NCBI GenBank assembly: GCA_020633435.1
Contig: JACKDP010000003.1
Location: 186,001 to 250,000, forward strand
Direction: 5' to 3'
Length of the DNA: 64,000 bases
From: Myxococcales bacterium
Lineage (GTDB): Bacteria; Myxococcota_A; Bradymonadia; UBA7976; UBA1532
A program made the position numbers and the translations under genes. Below the pieces are notes generated by a model. It did no database searches. It was not told the DNA's origin and saw only the letters and a program-made list of their open reading frames with translations. Positions 20,995 to 35,019 of this stretch are shown piece by piece. The stretch's first letter is position 1, and each line of letters opens with the position of its first letter.

Positions 20995-21459
20995 ATGCGA
21001 CGCGCTGGGTGGTGGGTGCTGGCCCTGGCGGCCCTGGGAGCGGGCTGCGACGACGGCGGCGGCAGCGACGGGGCGGGGGGCAGCGGCGGGGGCACCGGCC
21101 CCCTGGCCGGCGACACCTACGTCGCCGGCCTGACCCATATGGGCGCCGCGGGGGCGCTGGAGGTCCGGCTGATGGAGGCCACGCCCGCCCCGCCCGAGCT
21201 GGGCGACAACACCTGGCAGGTGGCCATCGTCGACGCCGCGGGCGCGCCCCAGGCGGGCTGCACCGTCGAGCCCAGCCCCCGCATGCCCGCCCACGGCCAT
21301 GGGACGAACACCCCCGCCGTCGTCCGCGAGCTGGGCGAGGGCAGCTACGAGATCACCCCGCTCGACCTCTTCATGCCCGGCCTGTGGGAGGTGCCCCTGC
21401 ACCTCGTCTGCGGCGACGCCGAGGACGAGGTGCTCTTCGCCTTCTGGATCGAGGGCTAG
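20995..21459 (+). CDS. YtkA/FixH-like lipoprotein
   Basis: A 154-residue lipoprotein starting at ATG after AGGAGG. The lipobox is ALGAGC, followed by a Gly/Ser-rich linker. The C-terminal domain (about 55-150) contains TWQVAIVDAAGAP, then PRMPAHGHG, then GSYEITPLDLFMPGLWEVPL. This order of an MP-x-HGHG turn and a closing beta strand is typical of the YtkA-like/FixH Ig-fold family, seen near copper and oxidase-assembly genes. Two Cys (C86 and C140, approximately) may form a disulphide. There is no metal-transport neighbour here, so the role is open. It ends at a strong bidirectional terminator. Confidence 0.8.
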   Translation: MRRAGWWVLALAALGAGCDDGGGSDGAGGSGGGTGPLAGDTYVAGLTHMGAAGALEVRLMEATPAPPELGDNTWQVAIVDAAGAPQAGCTVEPSPRMPAHGHGTNTPAVVRELGEGSYEITPLDLFMPGLWEVPLHLVCGDAEDEVLFAFWIEG

Positions 21460-21470
21460 CGGTCGCGCGA

Positions 21471-21495
21471 AAAGCCCCCTGTTTTCAGGGGGTTC
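21471..21495. terminator. Bidirectional intrinsic terminator
   Basis: CCCCCTG (21475-21481), TTTT loop, CAGGGGG (21486-21492). A-rich sequence lies on the left and TT on the right. It sits between the convergent YtkA-like and S1-domain genes and can serve both. Confidence 0.75.
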
Positions 21496-21501
21496 GCCCG
21501 C

Positions 21502-22926
21502 CTACTTCTTGAGGAAGTCCTTGAGGAGATCGCCGAAGGTGCCGAGGCTCTTGGGGGCCTCCGCCTTCTGGCGCTGCTTGTACTCGCGCAGGGCGGACGC
21601 GTCGTCGTCGCCCTTCAGGGCCTTGCGCGACAGCCGGATGCGCCCGGAGCTGCGGTCGATCTCGATGACCTTGACCTCCAGCTCGGTGCCTACGGGGAAC
21701 ATGCGGGCGTGATCCGCGCCGCGATCCGTGTCCATCTCGGCGTTGGGGATGAGCCCCACCACCTTGGGCGCGATCTCGAGGAAGACCCCGTACTTCTCGA
21801 CGCGGGAGACGGTGCCCTTGACCACGTCGCCCTCGGCCACGGTGATCTCGGGGCCCTTGCGGGACTCGGCCGCCGCCGGCGTCAGCAGGCTCACGCGCTT
21901 GCGCTCGTGATCCACCTTCTCGACGAGGACCGCGACCTCCTGCCCGACCTCGAGGACCTCGCTCGGGTGGCCGATGCGGGCGTCCGAGATGGCCGAGATG
22001 TGCAGCAGGCCGTCCACGCCCGGGGCCAGCGCGATGAACGCGCCGAAGGGCTGGAGGCGCTCCACGGTGCCGGTGAGGGCCTGGCCGGGGGTCAGGGTGG
22101 CCACGAACGACGACCAGGGGTCGTCCTCGAGGGCCCGGATCGACAGGCCGACCCGGCCGCGCTCCGCCTCGACCTTGATGACCTTCACGTCCACCGCGTC
22201 GCCGACGTTGAGCTTCTCGCGCGGGTGGCCGATGCGGCCGTGGCTGATCTCGGAGAGGTGCACGAGGCCCTCGATGCCGTCCCCGAGATCCACGAAGGCG
22301 CCGAACTCCTTGAGCTGCGTGACGCGGCCCTGGCGGATGTCGCCTTCGCGGACGAGCAGGCCGATCTGGCCCACCTTGTCGGCCTTCTCGCGCTCCAGGA
22401 GCGCCCGGCGGGAGACCACCAGGCCCTTGCCCTCGCTGAACTCGGTGATGAGGAAGGGGTAGGTGTTGCCCACCTCGCTGGCCGGCTCGCGGGCGAACCG
22501 GTCGGCGAACTGCGAGCTCGGGCAGAAGGCGCGCACGCCGTTCACCCGGATCTCGAAGCCCCCCTTGTTGACCGCCACCACCTTGCCCTCGACGGGCTCC
22601 TCGGCCTTCCAGGCGGCCTGGAGGTCCTTGAGGACCCGGGCCGCCTCGGCCTTCTTGGTGGAGAGGCGCACGGCGCCGCGGGTCTCGACGACCTCGGCCT
22701 CGACCTCATCCCCCTCGGCGATGGTCACGGCGCCGTCAGGGCCCCGGAACTCGCCGAGCTCGATGTAGCCCTCGCTGCGCGCGCCGTAGTCCATGAAGGC
22801 CACGTTGCCCGTGATCTTGACGATACGGCCGACGACGATGTCGCCTACCCGCACGGTGCGCCCGGAGAAGCTGGTCTCCAGGTCGGCAGGCGCCGGGCGC
22901 CTCGGTCGCTGTGTCTCGTCGCCCAT
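21502..22926 (-). CDS. S1 RNA-binding domain protein, RpsA-like, five S1 repeats
   Basis: A 474-residue RNA-binding protein. Five S1/OB domains can be read at about 28-95, 112-182, 198-268, 285-352 and 370-440. The best are the third (GDIRQGRVTQLKEFGAFVDL then GLVHLSEISH) and fourth (LTGTVERLQPFGAFIAL then GLLHISAIS). The first two look divergent, as in ribosomal protein S1. S1 of E. coli has six domains and 557 residues, so this is a shorter relative. It may be the organism's S1 or a paralogue. A basic tail ends in LLKDFLKK. The start is ATG with a G-rich ribosome site. It is divergent from prkA, with 215 bp between the genes that show no other gene. Confidence 0.85.
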   Translation of the reverse strand: MGDETQRPRRPAPADLETSFSGRTVRVGDIVVGRIVKITGNVAFMDYGARSEGYIELGEFRGPDGAVTIAEGDEVEAEVVETRGAVRLSTKKAEAARVLKDLQAAWKAEEPVEGKVVAVNKGGFEIRVNGVRAFCPSSQFADRFAREPASEVGNTYPFLITEFSEGKGLVVSRRALLEREKADKVGQIGLLVREGDIRQGRVTQLKEFGAFVDLGDGIEGLVHLSEISHGRIGHPREKLNVGDAVDVKVIKVEAERGRVGLSIRALEDDPWSSFVATLTPGQALTGTVERLQPFGAFIALAPGVDGLLHISAISDARIGHPSEVLEVGQEVAVLVEKVDHERKRVSLLTPAAAESRKGPEITVAEGDVVKGTVSRVEKYGVFLEIAPKVVGLIPNAEMDTDRGADHARMFPVGTELEVKVIEIDRSSGRIRLSRKALKGDDDASALREYKQRQKAEAPKSLGTFGDLLKDFLKK

Positions 22927-23141
22927 GGGTCCCCCCGCGAGCCCCCTGCTGTGGCCGGGATCGGCCGACACGATGTCGACGTCATCCCGCAAGTTCTTGA
23001 TCTCGCGGGCGGTTCCGCGAGCGCCGCACCATACGGCCAGCGGCCTGCATCTGCAAGCGGTTCGGGCCGGCGCGTCGCGCTGGCCTGGGGCGGACCCCAG
23101 GGGGTACATTGTCGACGACCGCAACCCGTTCAGGAGCAACC

Positions 23142-25199
<2,058 letters not shown>

Positions 25200-25210
25200 G
25201 TCCATCGCCC

Positions 25211-26329
25211 ATGTCGCGCATCGAGCAGGACCACAGCCGCTTTCGGAAGATCGTCCGCGGGAAGATTCGCCAGAACCTGCGGCACTACATCTCCCAGGGC
25301 GAGCTCATCGGCAAGCAGGGGAAGGACCGCGTGTCCATCCCCCTGCCCCAGATCGATCTGCCGCGCTTCCGGTTCAGCGACAAGGACGCCGGCGGCGTCG
25401 GCCAGGGCGATGGCGATCCGGGCGACAGCCTGGGGCCCGGGGACGGCCAGCCCGGCAAGGGCAAGGAGAAGGCCGGCGAGGGCGAGGGGGACAAGGCCCT
25501 CGAGGTCGACGTCACCCTCGACGAGCTCGCCGAGATCCTGGGCGAGGAGCTGGAGCTGCCGCGCATCGAGCCGCGCGGGCAGAAGCAGGTGGTCACCGAG
25601 CGCGACCGCTACACCGGCATCCGCCCCGTGGGCCCCGACAGCCTCCGGCACTTCAAGCGGACCTACAAGCAGGCCCTCAAGCGCAGCATCGCCATGGGGG
25701 TCTACGACGCGAAGAACCCCATCATCCTCCCCATCAAGGAGGACATGCGGTACCGGAGCTGGTCGACGGTCAAGAGCCCCCAGTCCAACGCGGTCGTCAT
25801 CTACATGATGGACGTGTCGGGCTCGATGGGGGACGAGCAGAAGGAGATCGTCCGCATCGAGTCCTTCTGGATCAACGCCTGGCTCAAGAGCCAGTACGAG
25901 GGCATCGAGACGCGCTACATCATCCACGACGCCTCGGCCAAGGAGGTGGACGAGCACACGTTCTTCCACACCCGCGAGTCGGGCGGCACGATGATCTCGA
26001 GCGCCTATCGACTGGCGGCCCGCATCCTGGAGGAGGACTACCCGGTCGCGGACTGGAACATCTACCCGTTCCACTTCTCCGACGGGGACAACTGGTCCGT
26101 GGATGACACCGGCCACTGCATCCGGCTGCTCAAGGACGTCATCGTCCCCAAGGCCAACCAGTTCAGCTACGGCCAGGTGGAGAGCCCCTATGGCTCCGGG
26201 CAGTTCATCAAGGATCTGCGGGAGCACTTCACCATCGGGGACTCGGAGTGCAACGTCGTCGTGTCCGAGATCAAGGACAAGAACGGCATCGTCGACTCCA
26301 TCAAGGACTTCCTGAGTCCCGGACGGTAG
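25211..26329 (+). CDS. YeaH/YhbH family protein (DUF444), PrkA partner
   Basis: A 372-residue protein of the YeaH/YhbH family. Members are nearly always beside prkA and affect stress or spore development, but the biochemical role is unclear. The N-terminus RFRKIVRGKIRQNLRHYISQ is basic. A Gly/Asp/Lys-rich low-complexity linker spans about 60-97. The C-terminal half resembles a von Willebrand type A fold, with a MIDAS-like start MMDVSGSMG (DxSxS), then SESGG-like and FHFSDGDNW segments. The stop codon lies within the first unit of a 14-bp tandem repeat. SpoVR/YcgB, the usual third member of the group, is absent downstream. Confidence 0.93.
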   Translation: MSRIEQDHSRFRKIVRGKIRQNLRHYISQGELIGKQGKDRVSIPLPQIDLPRFRFSDKDAGGVGQGDGDPGDSLGPGDGQPGKGKEKAGEGEGDKALEVDVTLDELAEILGEELELPRIEPRGQKQVVTERDRYTGIRPVGPDSLRHFKRTYKQALKRSIAMGVYDAKNPIILPIKEDMRYRSWSTVKSPQSNAVVIYMMDVSGSMGDEQKEIVRIESFWINAWLKSQYEGIETRYIIHDASAKEVDEHTFFHTRESGGTMISSAYRLAARILEEDYPVADWNIYPFHFSDGDNWSVDDTGHCIRLLKDVIVPKANQFSYGQVESPYGSGQFIKDLREHFTIGDSECNVVVSEIKDKNGIVDSIKDFLSPGR

Positions 26330-26399
26330 GTCCCGGACGGTAGGTCCCGGACGGCAGGCCCCGGACGGCAGGTCCCGGACGGCAGGTCCGGGACGGCAG
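26316..26399. repeat. Six-copy 14-bp tandem repeat spanning the yeaH-like stop codon
   Basis: Units are GTCCCGGACGGTAG twice, then GTCCCGGACGGCAG and close variants, head to tail from 26316 to 26399. A degenerate seventh copy follows. The first unit encodes the last residues (SPGR, offset by one base) and the TAG stop of the gene; the other units are non-coding. The array sits between convergent genes, upstream of the lon stop at 26412. Confidence 0.9.
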
Positions 26400-26411
26400 G
26401 TCCCAGCCGGA

Positions 26412-28850
<2,439 letters not shown>

Positions 28851-28999
28851 GGAACTCCCGAATATCGTTCACATTTTCGCGAGCAAGGCCCCGCGGGTTC
28901 CCGCCCGCGGCGTCGGACGTCGATGAGAAGGACGGTAGCACGGGCCCCAAGGTCGCGGGCACGTTTTCTCGGCCGGGCCGGGGGGGGGCCGGGCGGCCC

Positions 29000-30628
<1,629 letters not shown>

Positions 30629-30651
30629 TCACCCTCCGTCGAGCCTGATCC

Positions 30652-31272
30652 CTAGCGGGACTCGGGCCGCATCACCTCGTCGATGAGACCATACTCCTTG
30701 GCCTCGTCGGCGGTCATGAAGCGATCGCGATCGGTGTCCTTTTCGATCTGCTCCACGGGCTGCCCGGTGTTGCCGGCCAGGATGTCGTTGAGCCGCTCCT
30801 TGAGGCGCAGGATCTCGCGGGCCTGGATCTGGATGTCCGTGGCCTGGCCCTGGGCGCCGCCGAGGGGCTGGTGCACCATGATCCGCGAGTTGGGCAGGCT
30901 GAACCGCCGGCCCCGGGCGCCGCTGGAGAGCAGGAACGCCCCCATGCTGGCCGCCTGGCCGATGCAGATGGTGCTCACCGGGCACTTCACGTGGTTCATC
31001 GTGTCGTAGATGGCGAACCCGCTGGTGATCACGCCGCCCGGGGAGTTGATGTAGAGGGCGATCTCCTTGTCGGGATCCTCGCTCTCCAGGTACAGGAGCT
31101 GCGCGATGATCACGTTGGAGACGTGGTCGTTGATCGCCGTCCCCAGGAAGATGATCCGGTCCTTCAGCAGGCGGCTGAAGATGTCCCAGCCCCGCTCACC
31201 CCGGTGCGTCTGCTCGACGACGTTGGGGATGAGCCCCGTGGGGGCGAACTCCATCCAGTCCGGAAAGCTCAT
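30652..31272 (-). CDS. clpP: ATP-dependent Clp protease proteolytic subunit
   Basis: A 206-residue serine protease that forms the tetradecameric chamber used by ClpX. The catalytic triad is readable: Ser109 in GQAASMGA, His134 in RIMVHQPLGG and Asp183 in KDTDRDRF. The substrate-handle region YINSPGGVITSGFAIYDTM is canonical. The start ATG overlaps the stop codon of tig (ATGA), so translation is probably coupled. clpX follows after 23 bp. The order tig-clpP-clpX-lon is conserved across many bacteria. Confidence 0.98.
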   Translation of the reverse strand: MSFPDWMEFAPTGLIPNVVEQTHRGERGWDIFSRLLKDRIIFLGTAINDHVSNVIIAQLLYLESEDPDKEIALYINSPGGVITSGFAIYDTMNHVKCPVSTICIGQAASMGAFLLSSGARGRRFSLPNSRIMVHQPLGGAQGQATDIQIQAREILRLKERLNDILAGNTGQPVEQIEKDTDRDRFMTADEAKEYGLIDEVMRPESR

Positions 31273-32639
31273 TCGGCAGCTCCTTCGGCGGGCGCCTGGG
31301 CCTCGCCGTCCGCGGCTTCGTGATCGTGGTCGTGCACGTGGGGCGGGACGTCGCGATCGATGCGCGTCGTGCTGGCCCGGTCGAGCAGGAGGTCCAGGAC
31401 CCGATCTTCCCGCATCTGACGCCGCAACCCGGCCCGGCGATTCTGATCGCGGTACATCTGGCGCACCTGGCCGCCAAACTGGCCCAGGCTGCGCGCCATC
31501 TGCTCGATGTAGCTGTTGACCTCGGCCGGCTCGATGTCGATGGACTCGCGCTCCGCGATGGCCTCGAGGATGAGGCGCAGGCGCACCGTGCCCTCGGCCT
31601 GGGTGCGGGTCTCGTCCTCCATGGGCTTGAAGGCGGCCAGGGCGACCTCGGCCGTGACCTTGTCCTTCTGCATCATGTTGCTGGCGAACTCGACCCGCTT
31701 CTGGTGCAGCTCGGTCTCGACCAGGGTCGGGGGCAGCGCGAAGTCGTAGGCCGCGATCAGCGCCGCGCGCAGGGCGTCCTTGGCCTCGCGATCGGTCTGC
31801 TGGGTGTGGTGGGCCTCGATCTGCTCGCGCATCTTGCCGCGCAGGGTGTCGAGGTCGGGCTCGCCCACGGCCTCGGCGAGGGCCGGGCCGATCTCGGGGA
31901 TGCTCTTCGCGCGGATCTCGTGGATCTTGCAGTCGAAGCGGGCGGCCTTGCCGGCCAGGTCCTTGGCGCCGTAGTCGGCGGGGAAGGTCACCTCGACGGC
32001 GAACTCCTCGCCCACCTTGCGGCCGATGGTCTGGTCCTCGAAGCCGGGGATGAAGCGGCCGCTGCCGATCTCGAGCTCGGCGCCGGTGTCCGTCCCGCCG
32101 GGGAAGGCCACGCCGTCGATGCTGCCCGCGTAGTCGAAGAGGATCTGGTCGCCCTTCTCGACGACGTCACGGCCCTCGACGGCGGCGAAGCCGGCGACGC
32201 GCTCGGCCAGGTGCCCGAGCTCGTGCTCGACGACGTCGTCGCTGGCGTTCCAGCGCACGCGCTCGAAGGTGAGCTGCTCATAGGGCTGGATGTCGAAGAC
32301 CGGGGCGATCTCGAGGGTGAACGAAAAGCTGTAGCCCTCGCCCTCCTTGGGGGACGCCGCGTCGAAGTCGGGCTCGGCGACCGGCACGAAGCCCAGGTCG
32401 TCCATGGCCTTGCGCCACCCCTCGTTGACGAGGTCGCGGGTGACGTCGACCGTCGCCTGCTTGCGGTAGCGCTTGACGATCACGCTCTTGGGCACATGGC
32501 CCCGGCGGAAGCCAGGGACCGCGGCGCTGCGCGCGATCTGGGCATAGGCGGCGGTGAACCCGGCGTCGACGCGGCCCTGGGGGACGGTGACGCGCACGCG
32601 CTTCAGCACGGGGCTCAGGTCTTCGGTCTCCAGATGCAT
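31269..32639 (-). CDS. tig: Trigger factor, ribosome-associated chaperone and peptidyl-prolyl isomerase
   Basis: A 456-residue chaperone that binds nascent chains at the ribosome exit tunnel. The N-terminal ribosome-binding domain has the signature GFRRGHVPKSVIVKRY (canonical GFRxGKxP) at about residues 43-60. The FKBP-like isomerase domain (about 150-240) includes GDQILFDYAGSIDG and IPGFEDQTIG. The helical C-terminal domain follows, ending in a His/Asp/Ala/Glu-rich tail. The start is taken at MHLETEDLS, which aligns with relatives; an in-frame ATG at 32651 adds four residues. Neither has a strong ribosome site. It overlaps clpP by 4 bases. Confidence 0.95.
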   Translation of the reverse strand: MHLETEDLSPVLKRVRVTVPQGRVDAGFTAAYAQIARSAAVPGFRRGHVPKSVIVKRYRKQATVDVTRDLVNEGWRKAMDDLGFVPVAEPDFDAASPKEGEGYSFSFTLEIAPVFDIQPYEQLTFERVRWNASDDVVEHELGHLAERVAGFAAVEGRDVVEKGDQILFDYAGSIDGVAFPGGTDTGAELEIGSGRFIPGFEDQTIGRKVGEEFAVEVTFPADYGAKDLAGKAARFDCKIHEIRAKSIPEIGPALAEAVGEPDLDTLRGKMREQIEAHHTQQTDREAKDALRAALIAAYDFALPPTLVETELHQKRVEFASNMMQKDKVTAEVALAAFKPMEDETRTQAEGTVRLRLILEAIAERESIDIEPAEVNSYIEQMARSLGQFGGQVRQMYRDQNRRAGLRRQMREDRVLDLLLDRASTTRIDRDVPPHVHDHDHEAADGEAQAPAEGAAE

Positions 32640-32845
32640 GCTGGTGATCATTCCGGCGGTCGGCACCCTCGGGGCCTGGCCCGCTCGGGTGGTGGTTGTC
32701 GGATGCGTCGCTCTGACCGAGGTCATCCGCTCCGCGTGGTCGAGGGCCAGGCCGGCGACGCCGGCCCAGGGTGGCCAGACGGCTCACAAGGGTGGGCCAT
32801 CGGCTGACTTTCCATCGTGATTCCGCGAGTCTGCAAGACGAGCAC

Positions 32846-32863
32846 GCCCCCTCGGGAGGGGGC
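32846..32863 (-). terminator. Terminator hairpin after the tRNA cluster
   Basis: GCCCCCT (32846-32852) and AGGGGGC (32857-32863) form a 7-bp GC stem with a CGGG loop, just beyond tRNA-Leu on the minus strand. The run after it (CTCGTCTTGC) has only scattered Ts. Confidence 0.45.
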
Positions 32864-32871
32864 CGCGTCGG

Positions 32872-32954
32872 TGCGAGGAGGGGGACTCGAACCCCCACGG
32901 CCGAGGCCAATGGAACCTAAATCCACCGCGTCTACCAGATTCCGCCATCCTCGC
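32872..32954 (-). tRNA. tRNA-Leu (UAG anticodon)
   Basis: 83 bases with a 7-bp acceptor stem (GCGAGGA/TCCTCGC), a long variable arm typical of tRNA-Leu, and the anticodon loop TTTAGGT. The 3' end continues CCG, so CCA is not encoded. It is the last gene of a six-tRNA run on this strand. Confidence 0.95.
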
Positions 32955-32993
32955 GCGGGCGCACCGCGGGCACGCCAGAAGAAGAAAAAGGGG

Positions 32994-33066
32994 TGGGCCA
33001 TGAAGGAATCGAACCTTCAACCTGCGGATTAAGAGTCCGTTGCTCTGCCAATTGAGCTAATGGCCC
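32994..33066 (-). tRNA. tRNA-Lys (CUU anticodon), copy 1
   Basis: 73 bases; acceptor stem GGGCCAT/ATGGCCC, anticodon loop CTCTTAA. The body is identical to the second copy 59 bases away. CCC rather than CCA follows the discriminator A. Confidence 0.95.
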
Positions 33067-33125
33067 ATGATGCGAGGGGCGGTCGGGAAGGGGCGCCGGG
33101 TCCGTGTCGGCCTGGTTCTGGGTGG

Positions 33126-33198
33126 TGGGCCATGAAGGAATCGAACCTTCAACCTGCGGATTAAGAGTCCGTTGCTCTGCCAATTGAGCTAATGGCCC
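33126..33198 (-). tRNA. tRNA-Lys (CUU anticodon), copy 2
   Basis: 73 bases with the same sequence as copy 1. It is the only tRNA gene in the window followed by an encoded CCA (33123-33125 on the minus strand). Confidence 0.95.
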
Positions 33199-33229
33199 GC
33201 GGTGAACGCGGCGACACGAGGACGAGGGG

Positions 33230-33303
<74 letters not shown>

Positions 33304-33359
33304 ACGAGACACGACACCGATCGGAGGACGCCGCCCGGTGCCCCTCTCGCTTGAACGGG

Positions 33360-33433
33360 CACGCCTGGGTGGACTCGAACCACCGACCGACGGCTTAGAA
33401 GGCCGCTGCTCTATCCAACTGAGCTACAGGCGC
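33360..33433 (-). tRNA. tRNA-Arg (UCU anticodon)
   Basis: 74 bases; acceptor GCGCCTG/CAGGCGT with a terminal G-T pair, anticodon loop CTTCTAA. CCA is not encoded; CCC follows. Confidence 0.95.
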
Positions 33434-33506
33434 TCAAAGGAGTCGTCTGCTCCGACGGCCTCGACCGACGATTTCAAAGAACGCTCGGACCACGCCGGGA
33501 AACGGG

Positions 33507-33580
33507 TCGGGGTGAGAGGATTCGAACCTCCGACCACCAGTACCCAAAACTGGCGCGCTACCAGACTGCGCTACACCCCG
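33507..33580 (-). tRNA. tRNA-Pro (UGG anticodon)
   Basis: 74 bases; acceptor CGGGGTG/CACCCCG, anticodon loop TTTGGGT between CCAGT and ACTGG. It is the first gene of the six-tRNA run, just downstream of a good promoter. CCC follows the discriminator A. Confidence 0.95.
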
Positions 33581-33608
33581 ATAGCGGCACCCGGTCCGAG
33601 GGCACAAA

Positions 33609-33637
33609 AAGGTATCGGCGGCTGCGAAATTCGTCAA
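33609..33637 (-). promoter_or_regulatory. Promoter of the six-tRNA cluster
   Basis: On the minus strand TTGACG (33632-33637) and TACCTT (33609-33614) are separated by 17 bp, upstream of tRNA-Pro. The same layout (TTGACC-17-TAGCTT) precedes tRNA-Thr, which supports both as sigma-70-type promoters. Confidence 0.55.
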
Positions 33638-33639
33638 AC

Positions 33640-33661
33640 AAAAAAGCGGGCGGCCTCCGCC
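33640..33661 (-). terminator. Intrinsic terminator after rdgB
   Basis: Minus strand GGCGG-AGG-CCGCC hairpin followed by CGC and a run of six Ts, immediately after the rdgB stop. It separates the rdgB operon from the tRNA cluster. Confidence 0.65.
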
Positions 33662-34309
33662 TCACCCAGCCGCGGCGCCCGGTGGCAGGAGCAGGCCCCG
33701 GTCCACGAGGGCCCGCAGCAGAGGCCCGACGGCCCGCGCCGCCACGCCGCGGTGGCTGATGGCGTGCTTCTCGGCGGCGTCCAGCTCGGCCACCACGGCC
33801 CCGCCCGGCAGCTCGAAGATGGGGTCGTAGCCGAAGCCGCCCGTGCCCCGCGGCGCCAGGGCCAGGCGGCCCTCCACCTCGCCGCGCACCAGCACGCACT
33901 CCCCGTCGCGCCAGCCGCCGGGGGGCAGCGGCACGTCGTCGGGCACGCCCGCCACGGCGATGACGCAGACGAAGCGCGCGGCGCGGTCGGTCCGCCCGGC
34001 CATGGCCGCGAGCAGGGCCTGCACGCGGTCGGCGTCGGCGCCCGGCGCGTAGCGGGCGCTGTAGACCCCGGGGGCGCCGTCGAGGGCGTCGACGCAGAGG
34101 CCGCTGTCGTCGGCCAGGGCGATGGTCCCGGCGCGGCCGCGGGCGTCGCGGGCCTTGATGAGCGCGTTGCCCGCGAAGTCGGGGGCCGTCTCGGGCACCT
34201 CCGGCGCCGGGGGCAGATCGGCCAGGCAGAGCAGGGCGACGTCGGGCAGAAGGTCGCGATACTCCTCGACTTTATGGGCGTTGGCCGTGGCCAGCATCAG
34301 GGGCGTCAC
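33662..34309 (-). CDS. rdgB: Non-canonical purine NTP pyrophosphatase, RdgB/HAM1 family
   Basis: A 215-residue cytosolic enzyme that hydrolyses dITP, ITP and XTP to monophosphates, keeping deaminated bases out of DNA. It starts MLATANAHKVEEY (canonical ATxNxxKxxE). It then has ALADDSGLCVDALDGAPGVYSARYA, the family signature, FGYDPIFELP, and EKHAISHRGVAARA near the end. The length is normal. The start is a GTG that overlaps the rph stop codon by 4 bases; an ATG four codons later is possible. It is the last gene of the amidase-rph-rdgB set and is followed by an intrinsic terminator. The rph-rdgB pairing is common. Confidence 0.96.
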   Translation of the reverse strand: MTPLMLATANAHKVEEYRDLLPDVALLCLADLPPAPEVPETAPDFAGNALIKARDARGRAGTIALADDSGLCVDALDGAPGVYSARYAPGADADRVQALLAAMAGRTDRAARFVCVIAVAGVPDDVPLPPGGWRDGECVLVRGEVEGRLALAPRGTGGFGYDPIFELPGGAVVAELDAAEKHAISHRGVAARAVGPLLRALVDRGLLLPPGAAAG

Positions 34310-35019
34310 AGGGTGATCCCCACGCTGGCGAGGGCCTGACGCTGCAGCGCGAAGAGCTGCTCGCAGGCGCGCCCCCCGAAGTCGATCATGCGCAGCAGGT
34401 GGTCGCGGCTGAACGGCTTGCCCTCGGCCGTGCCCTGGATCTCGACGATGCCGGCGGGGGTGGCGACGTAGTTCAGGTCGACGTCGCAGCTCGCGTCCTC
34501 GGCGTAGCAGAGGTCGGCGATGACGTGGCCCGCGCGGACCCCGACGCTGACCGCCGCCACCGGCGCCTGGAGGCGCTGCCCCAGGCCGTGCAGGGCGATG
34601 GCCGCGGCCACCGTCGCGCCCGTGATGGAGGCGCAGCGGGTGCCGCCGTCGGCGGAGAGGACGTCGCAGTCGATCCAGAGCGTGCGCCCACCGAGCGCCC
34701 CCAGATCCACCGCGGCCCGCAGGCTGCGGCCGATGAGCCGCTGGATCTCGGCCGTCCGGCCGCCCACCCCGGCGCGCTCGCGGCGCACGCGGCGATCCCC
34801 GGCGCCGGGCAGCATGGCGTACTCGGCCGTCAGCCAGCCCCCGCCGCTCTCGAGGCGGTGGGCCGGGACGCGCTCCTCGATGGTCGCGGCGCAGAGGACG
34901 TGGGTCTGGCCGAAGCGCACCAGGACGCTGCCGGCGACGTTGGCCTGGATGCCCAGCTCGATGCTGACGGGGCGCAGGGCGTCGACGGCGCGGCCGTCGG
35001 GGCGGAGGGTGTGCATCAT
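34306..35019 (-). CDS. rph: Ribonuclease PH
   Basis: A 237-residue phosphorolytic 3'-5' exoribonuclease that trims tRNA and rRNA 3' ends. Signatures are RPDGRAVDALRPVSIELG at the start, GWLTAEYAMLPGAGDRR, RTAEIQRLIGRSLRA, LWIDCDVLSADGGTRCASI and GTAEGKPFSRDHLLRM. The length matches the family (about 238). It overlaps both the amidase upstream and rdgB downstream by 4 bases. It lies a short distance downstream of tRNA-Thr on the same strand, whose 3' end it could process. Two adjacent ATG codons are possible starts. Confidence 0.97.
   Translation of the reverse strand: MMHTLRPDGRAVDALRPVSIELGIQANVAGSVLVRFGQTHVLCAATIEERVPAHRLESGGGWLTAEYAMLPGAGDRRVRRERAGVGGRTAEIQRLIGRSLRAAVDLGALGGRTLWIDCDVLSADGGTRCASITGATVAAAIALHGLGQRLQAPVAAVSVGVRAGHVIADLCYAEDASCDVDLNYVATPAGIVEIQGTAEGKPFSRDHLLRMIDFGGRACEQLFALQRQALASVGITL

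Noticed and set aside
26316..26399. Considered as a small CRISPR array.
   Set aside because: Units are contiguous 14-mers with no spacers, and no cas genes are nearby.
28970..28999. G/C-rich run with nine Gs between clpX and lon, considered as a terminator or quadruplex.
   Set aside because: The hairpin pairing is ambiguous and there is no T-run. I cannot separate it from general GC richness.
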